Of a stretch of DNA of 64,000 nucleotides, positions 53,855-63,218 are shown piece by piece. The notes under the pieces are model-generated. The model was not told the origin of the DNA. It saw nothing but the letters and a program-made list of their open reading frames with translations, and ran no database searches. Within the stretch, counting starts at the first letter, position 1; each line of letters opens with the position of its first letter. Made by a program: the position numbers and the translations under genes. The DNA lies in the NCBI RefSeq assembly GCF_030811595.1, contig NZ_JAUSRB010000002.1, forward strand, positions 3,038,001 through 3,102,000, in the 5' to 3' direction. This DNA comes from Streptosporangium brasiliense. Lineage in GTDB: Bacteria > Actinomycetota > Actinomycetes > Streptosporangiales > Streptosporangiaceae.

Positions 53855-54529
53855 TCAGGCGAGGGCGTTGCGGAGCCACTCCTCGACCCCGGCGATGTGG
53901 ACGGTCGCCCACGCGCGGGCGACCTCGGGCTGCCGGGCGGCGATGGCGTCGCAGATCGCGGCGTGCTGCTCGCGGGTCTTCTCCAGGGCGTTCTCCTGGG
54001 TCAGCCCCCGCCAGATCCGGGCCCTGGTGGTGGGGCCCGACAGGCTCTCTATGAGAGAGCACAGCACCGCGTTGCCCGAGCCCGCCGCGATGCGCTGGTG
54101 GAACTCCAGATCGTTGGCGACGAGCTGCTCGACGCTGGGGTCGGCGGGCAGCTCGGAGAGGATCTTGCGCAGCTCGGCGACCTCGGACTCGGTCATCCGC
54201 GTGGCCGCCATCGCGGTCGCCGCCGGTTCGAGGATCCGCCGGACCTGGAAGAACTGCAGCACGGTGTCGTCCTGGTGGAAGTCCACCACGAACGACATCG
54301 CGTCCAGCAGGAGCCGCGGCTCCAGGCTGGTCACGTAGGTGCCGTCACCCTGGCGCACGTCCAGCACGTTGATCAGGGCGAGGGCGCGGACGGCCTCGCG
54401 CAGGGAGTTGCGCGACAGGCCGAGCCGCTCGGCCAGGTCGGCCTCCTTCGGCAGCCTGCTGCCCGGGGCGAGCTCGCCCGCGAGGATCATCTGCTTGATC
54501 CTGTCGATAGCGGCGTCGGTGACCGCCAC
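53855..54529 (-). CDS. GntR-family regulator with FCD domain, probable regulator of the fucose operon
   Basis: 224 residues. N-terminal winged helix (IKQMILAGELAPGSRLPKEADLAERLGLSRNSLREAVRALA) and an all-helical FCD effector domain with the likely metal-site residues in NDLEFHQRIA and EQHAAICDAI. A perfect palindrome AGACATC-G-GATGTCT sits 24 bases before ATG/GTG 54529. The same motif occurs in front of the fucose catabolic operon at 44.3 kb. FCD regulators bind sugar acids such as galactonate or fuconate, so a fucose-pathway intermediate is a sensible inducer (inference). Confidence 0.9.
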   Translation of the reverse strand: MAVTDAAIDRIKQMILAGELAPGSRLPKEADLAERLGLSRNSLREAVRALALINVLDVRQGDGTYVTSLEPRLLLDAMSFVVDFHQDDTVLQFFQVRRILEPAATAMAATRMTESEVAELRKILSELPADPSVEQLVANDLEFHQRIAAGSGNAVLCSLIESLSGPTTRARIWRGLTQENALEKTREQHAAICDAIAARQPEVARAWATVHIAGVEEWLRNALA

Positions 54530-54552
54530 GCTTCACCATCCTCGGGTCCCTC

Positions 54553-54567
54553 AGACATCGGATGTCT
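54553..54567. promoter_or_regulatory. GntR autoregulatory operator
   Basis: AGACATCGGATGTCT is a perfect palindrome (7 + 1 + 7) in the 36-base gap between the MBL hydrolase and gntR, overlapping the MBL stop codon. Confidence 0.75.
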
Positions 54568-55585
54568 AAGAGTGTAGGGCGTAGCGGACCGGTCCCACCT
54601 CCGCCGTGCGGCGGATCACACCTCGGACCTCCAAGGTGCGCAGATGGGCCGCGGCCTCTCCGGCGGCCATCCCCCTCAGCATCGCCGGGAGCTCCTCCCA
54701 GGGGCGGTTCCAGGTCATCCGGCCGGCGGTCTCCCAGATGGTGAGGGGCTCGCCCGCCTCGGCCAGCAGGGCGGCGAGCCGTAGGAGTTTCTCCTCGTGG
54801 TGCGTGCGGATCTCCACCGCCCGGGCCGCCGTGTCTTGAAATATCCACTCATGAGCGGGCAGGGCTTCGAGCGAGCCCAGGCCCGCCACCTTCGCCAGCG
54901 AGTCCAGGAAGTCGCTGAGCGGGTCCACGTCGGTGCGGTCGTAGGGGTAGACGCCGATGTGCGGGGTGATGCCCGGCAGCACGTGGTCGCCGGTGAAGAG
55001 CCGGCCGGTGTCCTCCAGGTGCAGGCAGATGTGGCCCGGGGTGTGGCCGGGGGTCCAGACCGTGCGGAGCGCGCGGCCGGGCAGGTCGACCAGGTCGCCG
55101 TCGCCGAGCGTCCGGTCGGGCAGCGCGGGCGGCTGCGGCCGCTCCGCCGTCACCTCCGCCACCTCGCCCCCGGTGGCCCCCGCCCGGCGCAGCATGTCGG
55201 CCTGGAAGGCGCGATGCGCGCCCTCGTCGACGTCGCGGATGAGCTTGACCAGCGCGACGTCGGCCTCGTGCATGGCGATCCACGCCCCCGACTCCTCCCG
55301 GACCCGGCCGGCCAGCCCGGCGTGGTCGGGGTGGAAGTGGGTGACCACCACCCCTCGGACCTCGCGGACGTCCATGCCGACGGCGGCCAGCCCGTCCCGC
55401 AGCGCCAGCCAGGCCTCCGGGTGGTTCCAGCCCGCGTCGACCAGCACCGGCCCGGCGGGGGACTCGACGGCGTAGACCAGCGTGTAGCCGAGCGGGTTGC
55501 CGGGGATCGGGACGGGCACGCTCCACACCCCGCCGCCGACGTCGGTCGGGCGCTGCTCGCTGTAGGGCCTGCGGCGGGATCTCAA
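54566..55585 (-). CDS. Metallo-beta-lactamase-fold hydrolase
   Basis: 339 residues. Di-zinc motifs THFHPDHAG, GHTPGHICLHLED, FTGDHVLPGI and ALPAHEW are intact, followed by a ~90-residue C-terminal helical region. TTG 55585 is preferred because GAGGAG lies 8 bases upstream; the in-frame GTG 55609 would place that ribosome site inside the gene. It follows fadA5 on the same strand (103-base gap) and may belong to the sterol regulon as a thioesterase or lactonase. This is inference; the substrate is unknown. Confidence 0.85.
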   Translation of the reverse strand: MRSRRRPYSEQRPTDVGGGVWSVPVPIPGNPLGYTLVYAVESPAGPVLVDAGWNHPEAWLALRDGLAAVGMDVREVRGVVVTHFHPDHAGLAGRVREESGAWIAMHEADVALVKLIRDVDEGAHRAFQADMLRRAGATGGEVAEVTAERPQPPALPDRTLGDGDLVDLPGRALRTVWTPGHTPGHICLHLEDTGRLFTGDHVLPGITPHIGVYPYDRTDVDPLSDFLDSLAKVAGLGSLEALPAHEWIFQDTAARAVEIRTHHEEKLLRLAALLAEAGEPLTIWETAGRMTWNRPWEELPAMLRGMAAGEAAAHLRTLEVRGVIRRTAEVGPVRYALHS

Positions 55586-55688
55586 ATGTGGTGCTCCTCG
55601 TTCTTTCACGGCCGCCGCTGTCTCGCGGCCGCCGTCGTCTCACGGTCTTTCCCGGTCGAGGTCTCTCCCCGCCGCCCGGCGACCGCTC

Positions 55689-56954
<1,266 letters not shown>

Positions 56955-56957
56955 TTT

Positions 56958-57671
56958 TCAGGCGGAAGAAGGCGGCTGGAAGTCGGCGAGCAGGCGGATG
57001 GCGGCGATCTCGATGCGGCGCTGGATCTGCTCGTAGGTGCGCCGGCCGCGGAGCATCTCCAGCAGCTCGTGCACCCAGACGCTGGCCAGGGAGCCGGCGA
57101 GGGCGAACTGCTCCTCGGTGGCGGTCTCCGCGGTGAGCTCGTCGGCGGCCACGCGCAGCAGCAGGCTCGCCATGCGGTCGCCGAACGGGGTGTCCACCTC
57201 GGCCATGATCAGTGAGCGGATGAGTGCGTCGGCGAGCTCCGGCTCGCGCATCAGGCCGCGGGTGGCGCGCATCAGGATGTCGACGGCCCGGCCCGAGGCC
57301 GTGGTGGCGCTGGGCGGGCGGCGCTCGATGCTGCTCTCGAGAAGGTCGATCTCCTCGCCGACGACGGCGACCACCAGATCCATCTTGGAGGGGAAGTAGC
57401 GGTAGAGGGTGCCGAGGGCGACCCCCGCCCGCTCGGCCACGGTGCGCATCTGCATGGCCTCGACGCCGCCGCGGGAGGCGAGGGCGGCGGCGGCCTGGAC
57501 GATGCGCTTGCGCCGCTGGTGCTGGCTCCGGGTGCGGACGCCGGTGGAGGCCGATTCGCTCTGCACGCCAGGTGCCCCCTTGGTCTTGGCCGGTCCGGCG
57601 GCGCCCGGGGCCGGCGGGGTGGGGAGGCGCGAGGCGACCGGCGCCTCGGTGGTCGCATGCGGGGTACGCAT
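56958..57671 (-). CDS. kstR: KstR-like TetR-family repressor of sterol catabolism
   Basis: 237 residues. The helix-turn-helix region RRKRIVQAAAALASRGGVEAMQMRTVAERAGVALGTLYRYFPSK (in two parts, ending ALGTLYRYFPSK) closely tracks mycobacterial KstR, as does the ligand domain (LMREPELADALIRSLIMAEVD, VWVHELLEMLRGRRT). The first ~55 residues are a Pro/Ala/Thr-rich tail, so translation might start later (for example at VRTRSQHQRRKR). A related box lies immediately upstream of ATG 57671. KstR represses cholesterol genes and is released by a CoA thioester intermediate. Four further boxes in the window fit its operator. Confidence 0.88.
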   Translation of the reverse strand: MRTPHATTEAPVASRLPTPPAPGAAGPAKTKGAPGVQSESASTGVRTRSQHQRRKRIVQAAAALASRGGVEAMQMRTVAERAGVALGTLYRYFPSKMDLVVAVVGEEIDLLESSIERRPPSATTASGRAVDILMRATRGLMREPELADALIRSLIMAEVDTPFGDRMASLLLRVAADELTAETATEEQFALAGSLASVWVHELLEMLRGRRTYEQIQRRIEIAAIRLLADFQPPSSA

Positions 57672-57685
57672 GAGAACACGTTATC
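57672..57685. promoter_or_regulatory. Imperfect KstR-type box at the kstR-like start
   Basis: GAGAACACGTTATC keeps the AAC-NN-GTT core but not the outer T/A. It abuts the start codon, a position suited to autoregulation. Confidence 0.5.
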
Positions 57686-57807
57686 TGATTTCCGGTTGCT
57701 CCGATGAGTTACTCGCCAGTCACAAGCGCGGCCCGTCCTTACATGGGATATGTGCTACGTCGGTGTATGTGATGACTTATTGCCACAGATTCCCTATGGA
57801 CAGATAA

Positions 57808-57821
57808 TAGAATCTGTTCTA
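57808..57821. promoter_or_regulatory. KstR-type box before the fadD17 operon
   Basis: TAGAATCTGTTCTA is a good TAGAA...TTCTA palindrome with one core mismatch (AAT for AAC), 44 bases before the fadD17 start. Confidence 0.6.
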
Positions 57822-57864
57822 CTTTTCGGAACGGCTGGCCTGAGCCTCATCGCTGGGAGGCATG

Positions 57865-59547
57865 ATGTCCGGGAAGACGTTGGCGGAGCTGCTGGAGCGG
57901 CGGGCCGGGGACGACCGGCCCGGCCTCCTGTTCGAGGACCAGGTGTGGAGCTGGCGCGAATACGTCGCGGAGTGCCGGGCCAGGGGCGCCTGGATGGACA
58001 CCCTGGGCCGGGCCGCGCACGTCGGGGCGCTGTTCGACAACGTCCCCGAGATGCTGTTCCTGCTGGGCGGCGCCGCCCTGTCCGGCCACGTGCTCGTCGC
58101 GCTGAACACGACCAGGAGCGCCGCCGAGCTCGCCCGTGACGCGGACGCCACCCACGCCGACCTCATCGTCCACGGACCCGCGTACGCGGAGCTCGCCGCG
58201 GAGATCGCCGGACTCCGCGCTACGGCGCCGCCTCCCGCCCGCGCCGGTTCCGCCCGCGCCGGCCCCGCGCGGGACGGGGGCGCCCGGACCGGCTCCGCGC
58301 AGGACGGTCCCGCGCGGGACGGCTCCCTCCGGACCGGCTCCCCGGGGGCCGTGCCGGTGGGTGAGGACGGGCTGGTCATGTTGATCTTCACCTCGGGAAC
58401 CTCGGGCCGGCCCCGGGCGGTGCGGGTCACCCAGCGGAAGATCGCCGTCCCCGGCGTCAGCCTGGCGGCGATGCTCTCGCCCGAGGACGTCGTCTACTGC
58501 TCCATGCCGCTGTTCCACTCCGGGGCCGTCATGGCGGCCTACGCCCCGGCGGTGGCGTCGGGGGCGGCGCTGGTGCTCCGGCGGAGGTTCTCCGCCTCCG
58601 GGCTGATGCCCGACGTCAGGCGCTACGGGGTCACCTACCTGCACTACGTCGGCAAGGCGCTCTCCTACGTCCTGTCCACCCCGCCGGAGCCCGGCGACCG
58701 GGACGGCACGCTCCGGATCGCCTTCGGCAACGAGGGGAGCGCCACCGCGGTCCGGCGGTTCGGCGAACGGTTCGGATGCCACGTCATCGACGCGTTCGGC
58801 TCCACCGAAACCGCGATCGCGATCACCCCCGACCCGGCGGGACCGCCCGGCTGCCTGGGCAGGCTGCCCGACGGCATCGAGATCCGCGACCCGTCCAGCG
58901 GGCGCAGATGCCCGGCCGCCGTCATCGAGGACGGCCGGCTGCTCAACGGGGACGAGGCGATCGGGGAGCTGGTCAACACCGAGGGGCCGGGCCTGTTCGA
59001 CGGCTACTACGACGACCCCGAGGCCGACCGCGAGCGGATCCGGGAGGGCGTGTTCTGGTCGGGCGACCTGGCCTACGCCGACGCGCGGGGCCATGTCTTC
59101 TTCGCCGGGCGCGGCACCGAGCGGCTCCGGGTGGACGGGGAGAACCTGGCGGTCGCGCCGGTCGAGGCGGTCGTCCGCGAGTTCCCCGGCGTGATCGAGG
59201 CGGCCGTCTACCCGGTGCCCGACGCGGCGGCGGGAGACCAGGTCATGGCGGCCCTGGTGCTCGACGGCGACTTCGATCAGGGGGCCTTCGCGGGCTTCCT
59301 GGCCGGCCGGAGGGACCTCGGTCCCAAGGCCATACCTCGATATATCCGCATATGTAAGGAGTTGCCGCAGACCGCTTCGAACAAGGTCGTCAAGCGGGTC
59401 CTCGCCGCGGAGGGCTGGCACACCGGCGACCCCGTCTGGTGGCGGCCCCCGGGACAGCCGGGATGGCGGCCGCTGACCCCCGACGACATCACCGAGATCG
59501 ACGACGAGTTCGTCCGGCACGGCCGGCGGCACCCCCTGGAGCGCTAG
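57865..59547 (+). CDS. fadD17: Steroid side-chain acyl-CoA synthetase (FadD17-like)
   Basis: 560 residues. Adenylate-forming motifs LIFTSGTSGRPRAV (P-loop), YCSMPLFHSGAVMAAY, DAFGSTETAIAI and FWSGDLAYADARGHVFFAGR, with the C-terminal region VYPVPDAAAGDQVMAALVL. RRRFSASGLMPDVRRYGVTY and YVGKALSYVL match mycobacterial FadD17. An insert of ~40 residues with GSARAGPARDG-like repeats (~residues 128-168) is absent from FadD17. ATG 57865 is 4 bases after GGGAGG, better than ATG 57862 (1 base). It activates the shortened sterol side-chain acid to its CoA ester. Confidence 0.92.
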   Translation: MSGKTLAELLERRAGDDRPGLLFEDQVWSWREYVAECRARGAWMDTLGRAAHVGALFDNVPEMLFLLGGAALSGHVLVALNTTRSAAELARDADATHADLIVHGPAYAELAAEIAGLRATAPPPARAGSARAGPARDGGARTGSAQDGPARDGSLRTGSPGAVPVGEDGLVMLIFTSGTSGRPRAVRVTQRKIAVPGVSLAAMLSPEDVVYCSMPLFHSGAVMAAYAPAVASGAALVLRRRFSASGLMPDVRRYGVTYLHYVGKALSYVLSTPPEPGDRDGTLRIAFGNEGSATAVRRFGERFGCHVIDAFGSTETAIAITPDPAGPPGCLGRLPDGIEIRDPSSGRRCPAAVIEDGRLLNGDEAIGELVNTEGPGLFDGYYDDPEADRERIREGVFWSGDLAYADARGHVFFAGRGTERLRVDGENLAVAPVEAVVREFPGVIEAAVYPVPDAAAGDQVMAALVLDGDFDQGAFAGFLAGRRDLGPKAIPRYIRICKELPQTASNKVVKRVLAAEGWHTGDPVWWRPPGQPGWRPLTPDDITEIDDEFVRHGRRHPLER

Positions 59548-60632
59548 TGGACTTCAATCTTGATGAGACCCAGAGTGACCTGCGCAAACTCGCGGTGGAG
59601 CTCCTCGACCGGGAGGTGAGCGCCGGCAGGCTGGAGGCCCATGAGGCAAGCGGCGCGCCGTACGACGCGCGGCTGTGGAGCTCCCTGGCCCAGGCCGGGC
59701 TGCTGGGCGCGTGCCTGCCGGAGGAGGCGGGCGGCGCCGGGTTCGGGCCGGTCGAGATGGCGGTCCTCCTGCGGGAGGTCGGCGCACACGTGGCCCCGGT
59801 CCCCGTCCAGCAGAGCCTCGTCGCGGCGCTGGCCGTCGCCCGGTACGGCTCCCGCGAGCAGCGCGAGGCGCTGGCCCCCCTGGCCGAGGGCGGGCTGGTG
59901 CTGACCTCCGCGCTGCGCGAGCCCGGCCGCGACCTCGGCGCCGCACCCGCCGTGACCGCCCGCAGGGACGGCGGCGGCTGGGTGCTGGACGGGCGCAAGA
60001 GCACGGTGTCGTACGCGGCCCAGGCGTCGAGGATCCTCGTCCCCGCCGTCACGGACGGCGGCGTCGGCCTGTTCCTGGCCTCGCCGGAGGCGATGACCCT
60101 GCGGCCCGAGTCCGTCTCCACCGGCGAGCCCGCCGCCACGCTCATCCTGGAGGCCACCCCCGGTGAGCCGGTGGGGGCCCAGGACGGCGAGGCGTTCGAC
60201 GGCCTGCGGAGGCTGGCGCTGGCCGGGATCATCGCCGTCTCCTCCGGCGTGCTGGCCGGGGCGCTGGCGCTGACCACGGAGTACGTCAGGACCCGCAGGC
60301 AGTTCGACCGGGCGCTGGCCGAGTTCCAGGCGGTGACCGTGCAGATCGCCGACGTCTACATCGCCGGCCGGGCACTGGACGTGGCCGTGTGGTCCGGGGC
60401 GTGGCGGCTGGCCGAGGGCGCGGCAGAGGAGGCCGAGACCGACCTCGCCGTCGGAGCCCTCACCGTGACGGACTCGGCGCTCCGGGCGCTCTACACCTGC
60501 CAGCACCTGCACGGCGGGATCGGCCTGGACGTGACCTACCCGCTGCACCGCTACTTCGCCTGGGGCAAGCACCACGCCCACCTGCTGGGCGGCGTGGAGG
60601 CCCGGCTCGACACGATCGGAGCGCTCGTCTGA
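59547..60632 (+). CDS. fadE28: Acyl-CoA dehydrogenase subunit (FadE28/ChsE1-like)
   Basis: 361 residues, acyl-CoA dehydrogenase fold: helical N-terminus (DFNLDETQSDLRKLAVELLD), mid beta domain and C-terminal helices with YVRTRRQFDRALAEFQAV and the FAD-side QHLHGGIGLDVTYPLHRYF. GTG 59547 shares a base with the fadD17 stop (TAGTG). Position directly before a second acyl-CoA dehydrogenase, chsH2, chsH1 and ltp2 repeats the mycobacterial fadE28-fadE29-Rv3542c-Rv3541c-ltp2 order. The two form a heterotetrameric steroid propanoyl-CoA dehydrogenase. Confidence 0.9.
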   Translation: MDFNLDETQSDLRKLAVELLDREVSAGRLEAHEASGAPYDARLWSSLAQAGLLGACLPEEAGGAGFGPVEMAVLLREVGAHVAPVPVQQSLVAALAVARYGSREQREALAPLAEGGLVLTSALREPGRDLGAAPAVTARRDGGGWVLDGRKSTVSYAAQASRILVPAVTDGGVGLFLASPEAMTLRPESVSTGEPAATLILEATPGEPVGAQDGEAFDGLRRLALAGIIAVSSGVLAGALALTTEYVRTRRQFDRALAEFQAVTVQIADVYIAGRALDVAVWSGAWRLAEGAAEEAETDLAVGALTVTDSALRALYTCQHLHGGIGLDVTYPLHRYFAWGKHHAHLLGGVEARLDTIGALV

Positions 60633-61786
60633 TGATGATCGACCTGACCCCCGGGCAGAAAAGGCTCCGCGACGAGCTGCGCGAGTACTTCCGGGGCTGC
60701 CTGACCGCCGAGGACCGAAAGAAGATCTCCACCGACCCGTTCGGCGACGCCTACATGGAGCACTGCCGCAACCTCGGCCGCGACGGCAAGCTCGGGCTGG
60801 GCTGGCCGCGGGAGTACGGCGGCGGCGGGTACGGCCCGCTGGAGCAGCAGATCTTCGCCAACGAGATCGCCCGCGCCGAGGTGCCCTACCCGATCATCAC
60901 GGTGCAGACCGTCGGCCCCACCCTCATGCAGTACGGCACGGCGGCGCAGAAGGAGTTCTTCCTGCCGCGCATCCTGGCGGGGGAGTGCCACTTCGCGATC
61001 GGCTACAGCGAGCCCGAGGCGGGCACCGACCTGGCGTCCCTGCGCACCACCGCGGTCCGCGACGGGGACCACTACGTCGTCAACGGACAGAAGATCTTCA
61101 CCTCGGGGGCGCACTACTCCCAGTACATCTGGCTGGCCGCCCGCACCGACCCGGAGGCCCGCAAGCACCGCGGCATCACGATGATGATCGTCGACTGCGC
61201 CGACCCCGGCTTCTCGTGGACGCCGATCACGACCATGGACGGGCGCCACCACACCAACTCCACCTACTACGCCGACGTGCGCGTGCCGGTGGACATGGTG
61301 GTGGGGGAGGAGAACAAGGGCTGGGACCTGATCGTCAACCAGCTCAACCACGAACGGGTCACGCTGGGCCCGGCGGGCAACATCGCCCACACCTACGACA
61401 GGTTCCTGCGCTGGGCCCGCGGCACCGGCCTCATCGAGGAGCCGGCCGTACGGCGGGCGCTCGGCCGGGTCTACGCCTGCTTCCGGACCAACGAGCTGCT
61501 GAACTGGCAGGTCGCGGCCAACATGGACCTGGGCTGGCTGGGCGCCCCCGACGCCTCGGCCACCAAGATCTACGGATCGGAGCGGATGCAGGAGGTCGGC
61601 AGGATCGTCGGCGACGTCCTGGCCCGCTACGGCGACCCGGCCGACCCGGAGACGGCCGACTTCGTCGACCGCCTCGACCACGGCGTCAAGGGCGCGATCG
61701 TGCTCACCTTCGGCGGCGGCGTCAACGAGGTCCAGCGCGAGCTCATCGCCATGCTCGGCCTGAGCCTGCCGAGGCCGCCCCGATGA
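60632..61786 (+). CDS. fadE29: Acyl-CoA dehydrogenase subunit (FadE29/ChsE2-like)
   Basis: 384 residues. FAIGYSEPEAGTDLASLRT and GQKIFTSGAHYSQYIWLAART are standard acyl-CoA dehydrogenase beta-domain motifs; YGGGGYGPLEQQIFANEI and RVTLGPAGNIAHTYDRFLRW match the FadE29 side. ATG 60632 overlaps the fadE28 stop (TGATGATG); ATG 60635 is possible. Forms a complex with FadE28 and introduces the double bond into the 3-oxo-4-pregnene-20-carboxyl-CoA side chain. Confidence 0.9.
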   Translation: MMIDLTPGQKRLRDELREYFRGCLTAEDRKKISTDPFGDAYMEHCRNLGRDGKLGLGWPREYGGGGYGPLEQQIFANEIARAEVPYPIITVQTVGPTLMQYGTAAQKEFFLPRILAGECHFAIGYSEPEAGTDLASLRTTAVRDGDHYVVNGQKIFTSGAHYSQYIWLAARTDPEARKHRGITMMIVDCADPGFSWTPITTMDGRHHTNSTYYADVRVPVDMVVGEENKGWDLIVNQLNHERVTLGPAGNIAHTYDRFLRWARGTGLIEEPAVRRALGRVYACFRTNELLNWQVAANMDLGWLGAPDASATKIYGSERMQEVGRIVGDVLARYGDPADPETADFVDRLDHGVKGAIVLTFGGGVNEVQRELIAMLGLSLPRPPR

Positions 61787-62742
61787 CCGCGACGGCGGAG
61801 CCCGCCCTCCACGACCGGCTCATGGCCCTGGCCGGGCGGCAGATCGAGCTCGGCGAGGTCCGGGGTGCGGCCGCCGCGGACCCGGTCAACCTCCCGATGA
61901 TCCGGCACTGGGCCGACGCCATGGGGGACGCCAACCCCGTCTACACCGACGCGGAGGCCGCCGCGGGCAGCGTGCACGGGGAGGTCGTGGCGCCCCCGGC
62001 GATGATCCAGGTCTGGAACATGCCCGGGGTGAACCGGGACCGCGGGCAGCAGAGCACCCCGGTCGACGACGTGCTCAGGGCGCTGGACGGCAGCGGCTAC
62101 ACCGGCGTGGTCGCGACCAACTGCGAGCAGACCTACCACCGCTACCTCAGGGTCGGCGAGCGGCTGGTGCCGGCCACCCGGTTCGCCGGGCTCTCCGGGC
62201 CGAAGAAGACGGCGCTCGGCGAGGGCTACTTCGTCACCTGGAACGTCACGTGGTACTCGGGGGAGGAGCCCGTGGCCCACATGCTGTTCCGGGTACTGAA
62301 ATTTCGCCCCCGGGAGCGGAAAACCACGCCCGAGGCACGCGAGCCGTACCCGCTGAGACCCGCGGTCAACAGGGACACCGCGTTCTTCTGGGAAGGTGTC
62401 GCCAGGGGCGAGCTCCGGATCCAGAGATGCGCGGACTGCGGAGAGCTCCGGCACCCCCCGGGCCCGATCTGCCCGTCGTGCCGTTCGGCCGACCGGACGC
62501 ACGTCGTGGCGGGCGGTACAGGCGAGGTCTACAGCTACGTCGTGCACCACAACCCGCCGGTCCCGGGGCTGAGCACTCCTTATGTGGTCGCTGTGGTGGA
62601 GCTGCCGGAAGGGGTGCGGATCGTGGGCAATGTCGTGGACTGTCCGCCGGAAGAAGTGGGTATCGGTATGCAGTTGCGTGTGACGTATCGCCAGATGGAC
62701 GACGAGCTGATCCTGCCGATGTGGGTCCCCCAGGAGTCATGA
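61783..62742 (+). CDS. chsH2: MaoC-like/DUF35 fusion, steroid enoyl-CoA hydratase subunit (ChsH2-like)
   Basis: 319 residues. An N-terminal MaoC-type hot-dog half (~1-165, PVNLPMIRHWADAMGDANPVY, APPAMIQVWNMPG) is joined to a C-terminal DUF35 module with a zinc ribbon (CADCGELRHPPGPICPSC, ~residues 214-231) and an OB-like domain (VPGLSTPYVVAVVELPEG). This two-domain arrangement is diagnostic of ChsH2. It forms the hydratase with ChsH1 through the MaoC half, while DUF35 docks Ltp2. ATG 61783 overlaps the fadE29 stop. Confidence 0.94.
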   Translation: MTATAEPALHDRLMALAGRQIELGEVRGAAAADPVNLPMIRHWADAMGDANPVYTDAEAAAGSVHGEVVAPPAMIQVWNMPGVNRDRGQQSTPVDDVLRALDGSGYTGVVATNCEQTYHRYLRVGERLVPATRFAGLSGPKKTALGEGYFVTWNVTWYSGEEPVAHMLFRVLKFRPRERKTTPEAREPYPLRPAVNRDTAFFWEGVARGELRIQRCADCGELRHPPGPICPSCRSADRTHVVAGGTGEVYSYVVHHNPPVPGLSTPYVVAVVELPEGVRIVGNVVDCPPEEVGIGMQLRVTYRQMDDELILPMWVPQES

Positions 62743-63152
62743 TGCGGACGCTTACCGAAGACCAGGTCGAGATCGGGTCGGTCCTCCCGGAACTCGTGAT
62801 CGGGCTGACCCCCACCGTGATCATCTCGACGGCGCTGGCGACGATGGACTTCACCCCGGTCCACCACGACGTCGAGGGCGCCAGGGCACAGGGCTCCAAG
62901 GACATCTTCCTCAACATCCTGACCACGATGGGCCTCGTCGAGCGCTATGTCACCGACTGGGCGGGCCCCGAGGCGCTGATCCGCGGCATCAACGTCAAGC
63001 TCGGCGTCCCCGCCTACGCGGGCGACACGCTGACCTTCACCGGCGCCGTCGTCGCCCACGACGACGGCGAGTTCACGGTCGAGGTCCGCGGCAGGGTCAG
63101 CCTCGGCGACCACGCCTCCGGCACCGTCCGCTTCGCCCTGCCCGGACGCTGA
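62742..63152 (+). CDS. chsH1: MaoC-like steroid enoyl-CoA hydratase subunit (ChsH1-like)
   Basis: 136 residues, single hot-dog domain. DFTPVHHD supplies the catalytic Asp/His pair typical of MaoC hydratases. AGGAG lies 5 bases before ATG 62742; ATG 62739 also overlaps the chsH2 stop. Pairs with ChsH2 to hydrate the side-chain enoyl-CoA before retro-aldol cleavage. A 66-base gap follows, before ltp2. Confidence 0.92.
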   Translation: MRTLTEDQVEIGSVLPELVIGLTPTVIISTALATMDFTPVHHDVEGARAQGSKDIFLNILTTMGLVERYVTDWAGPEALIRGINVKLGVPAYAGDTLTFTGAVVAHDDGEFTVEVRGRVSLGDHASGTVRFALPGR

Positions 63153-63218
63153 GCGCCCGCCCCGTCCGGACGCCGGGCACGCCCCCACACGCCCCACCGC
63201 AGAAAGGCACCCATCACC

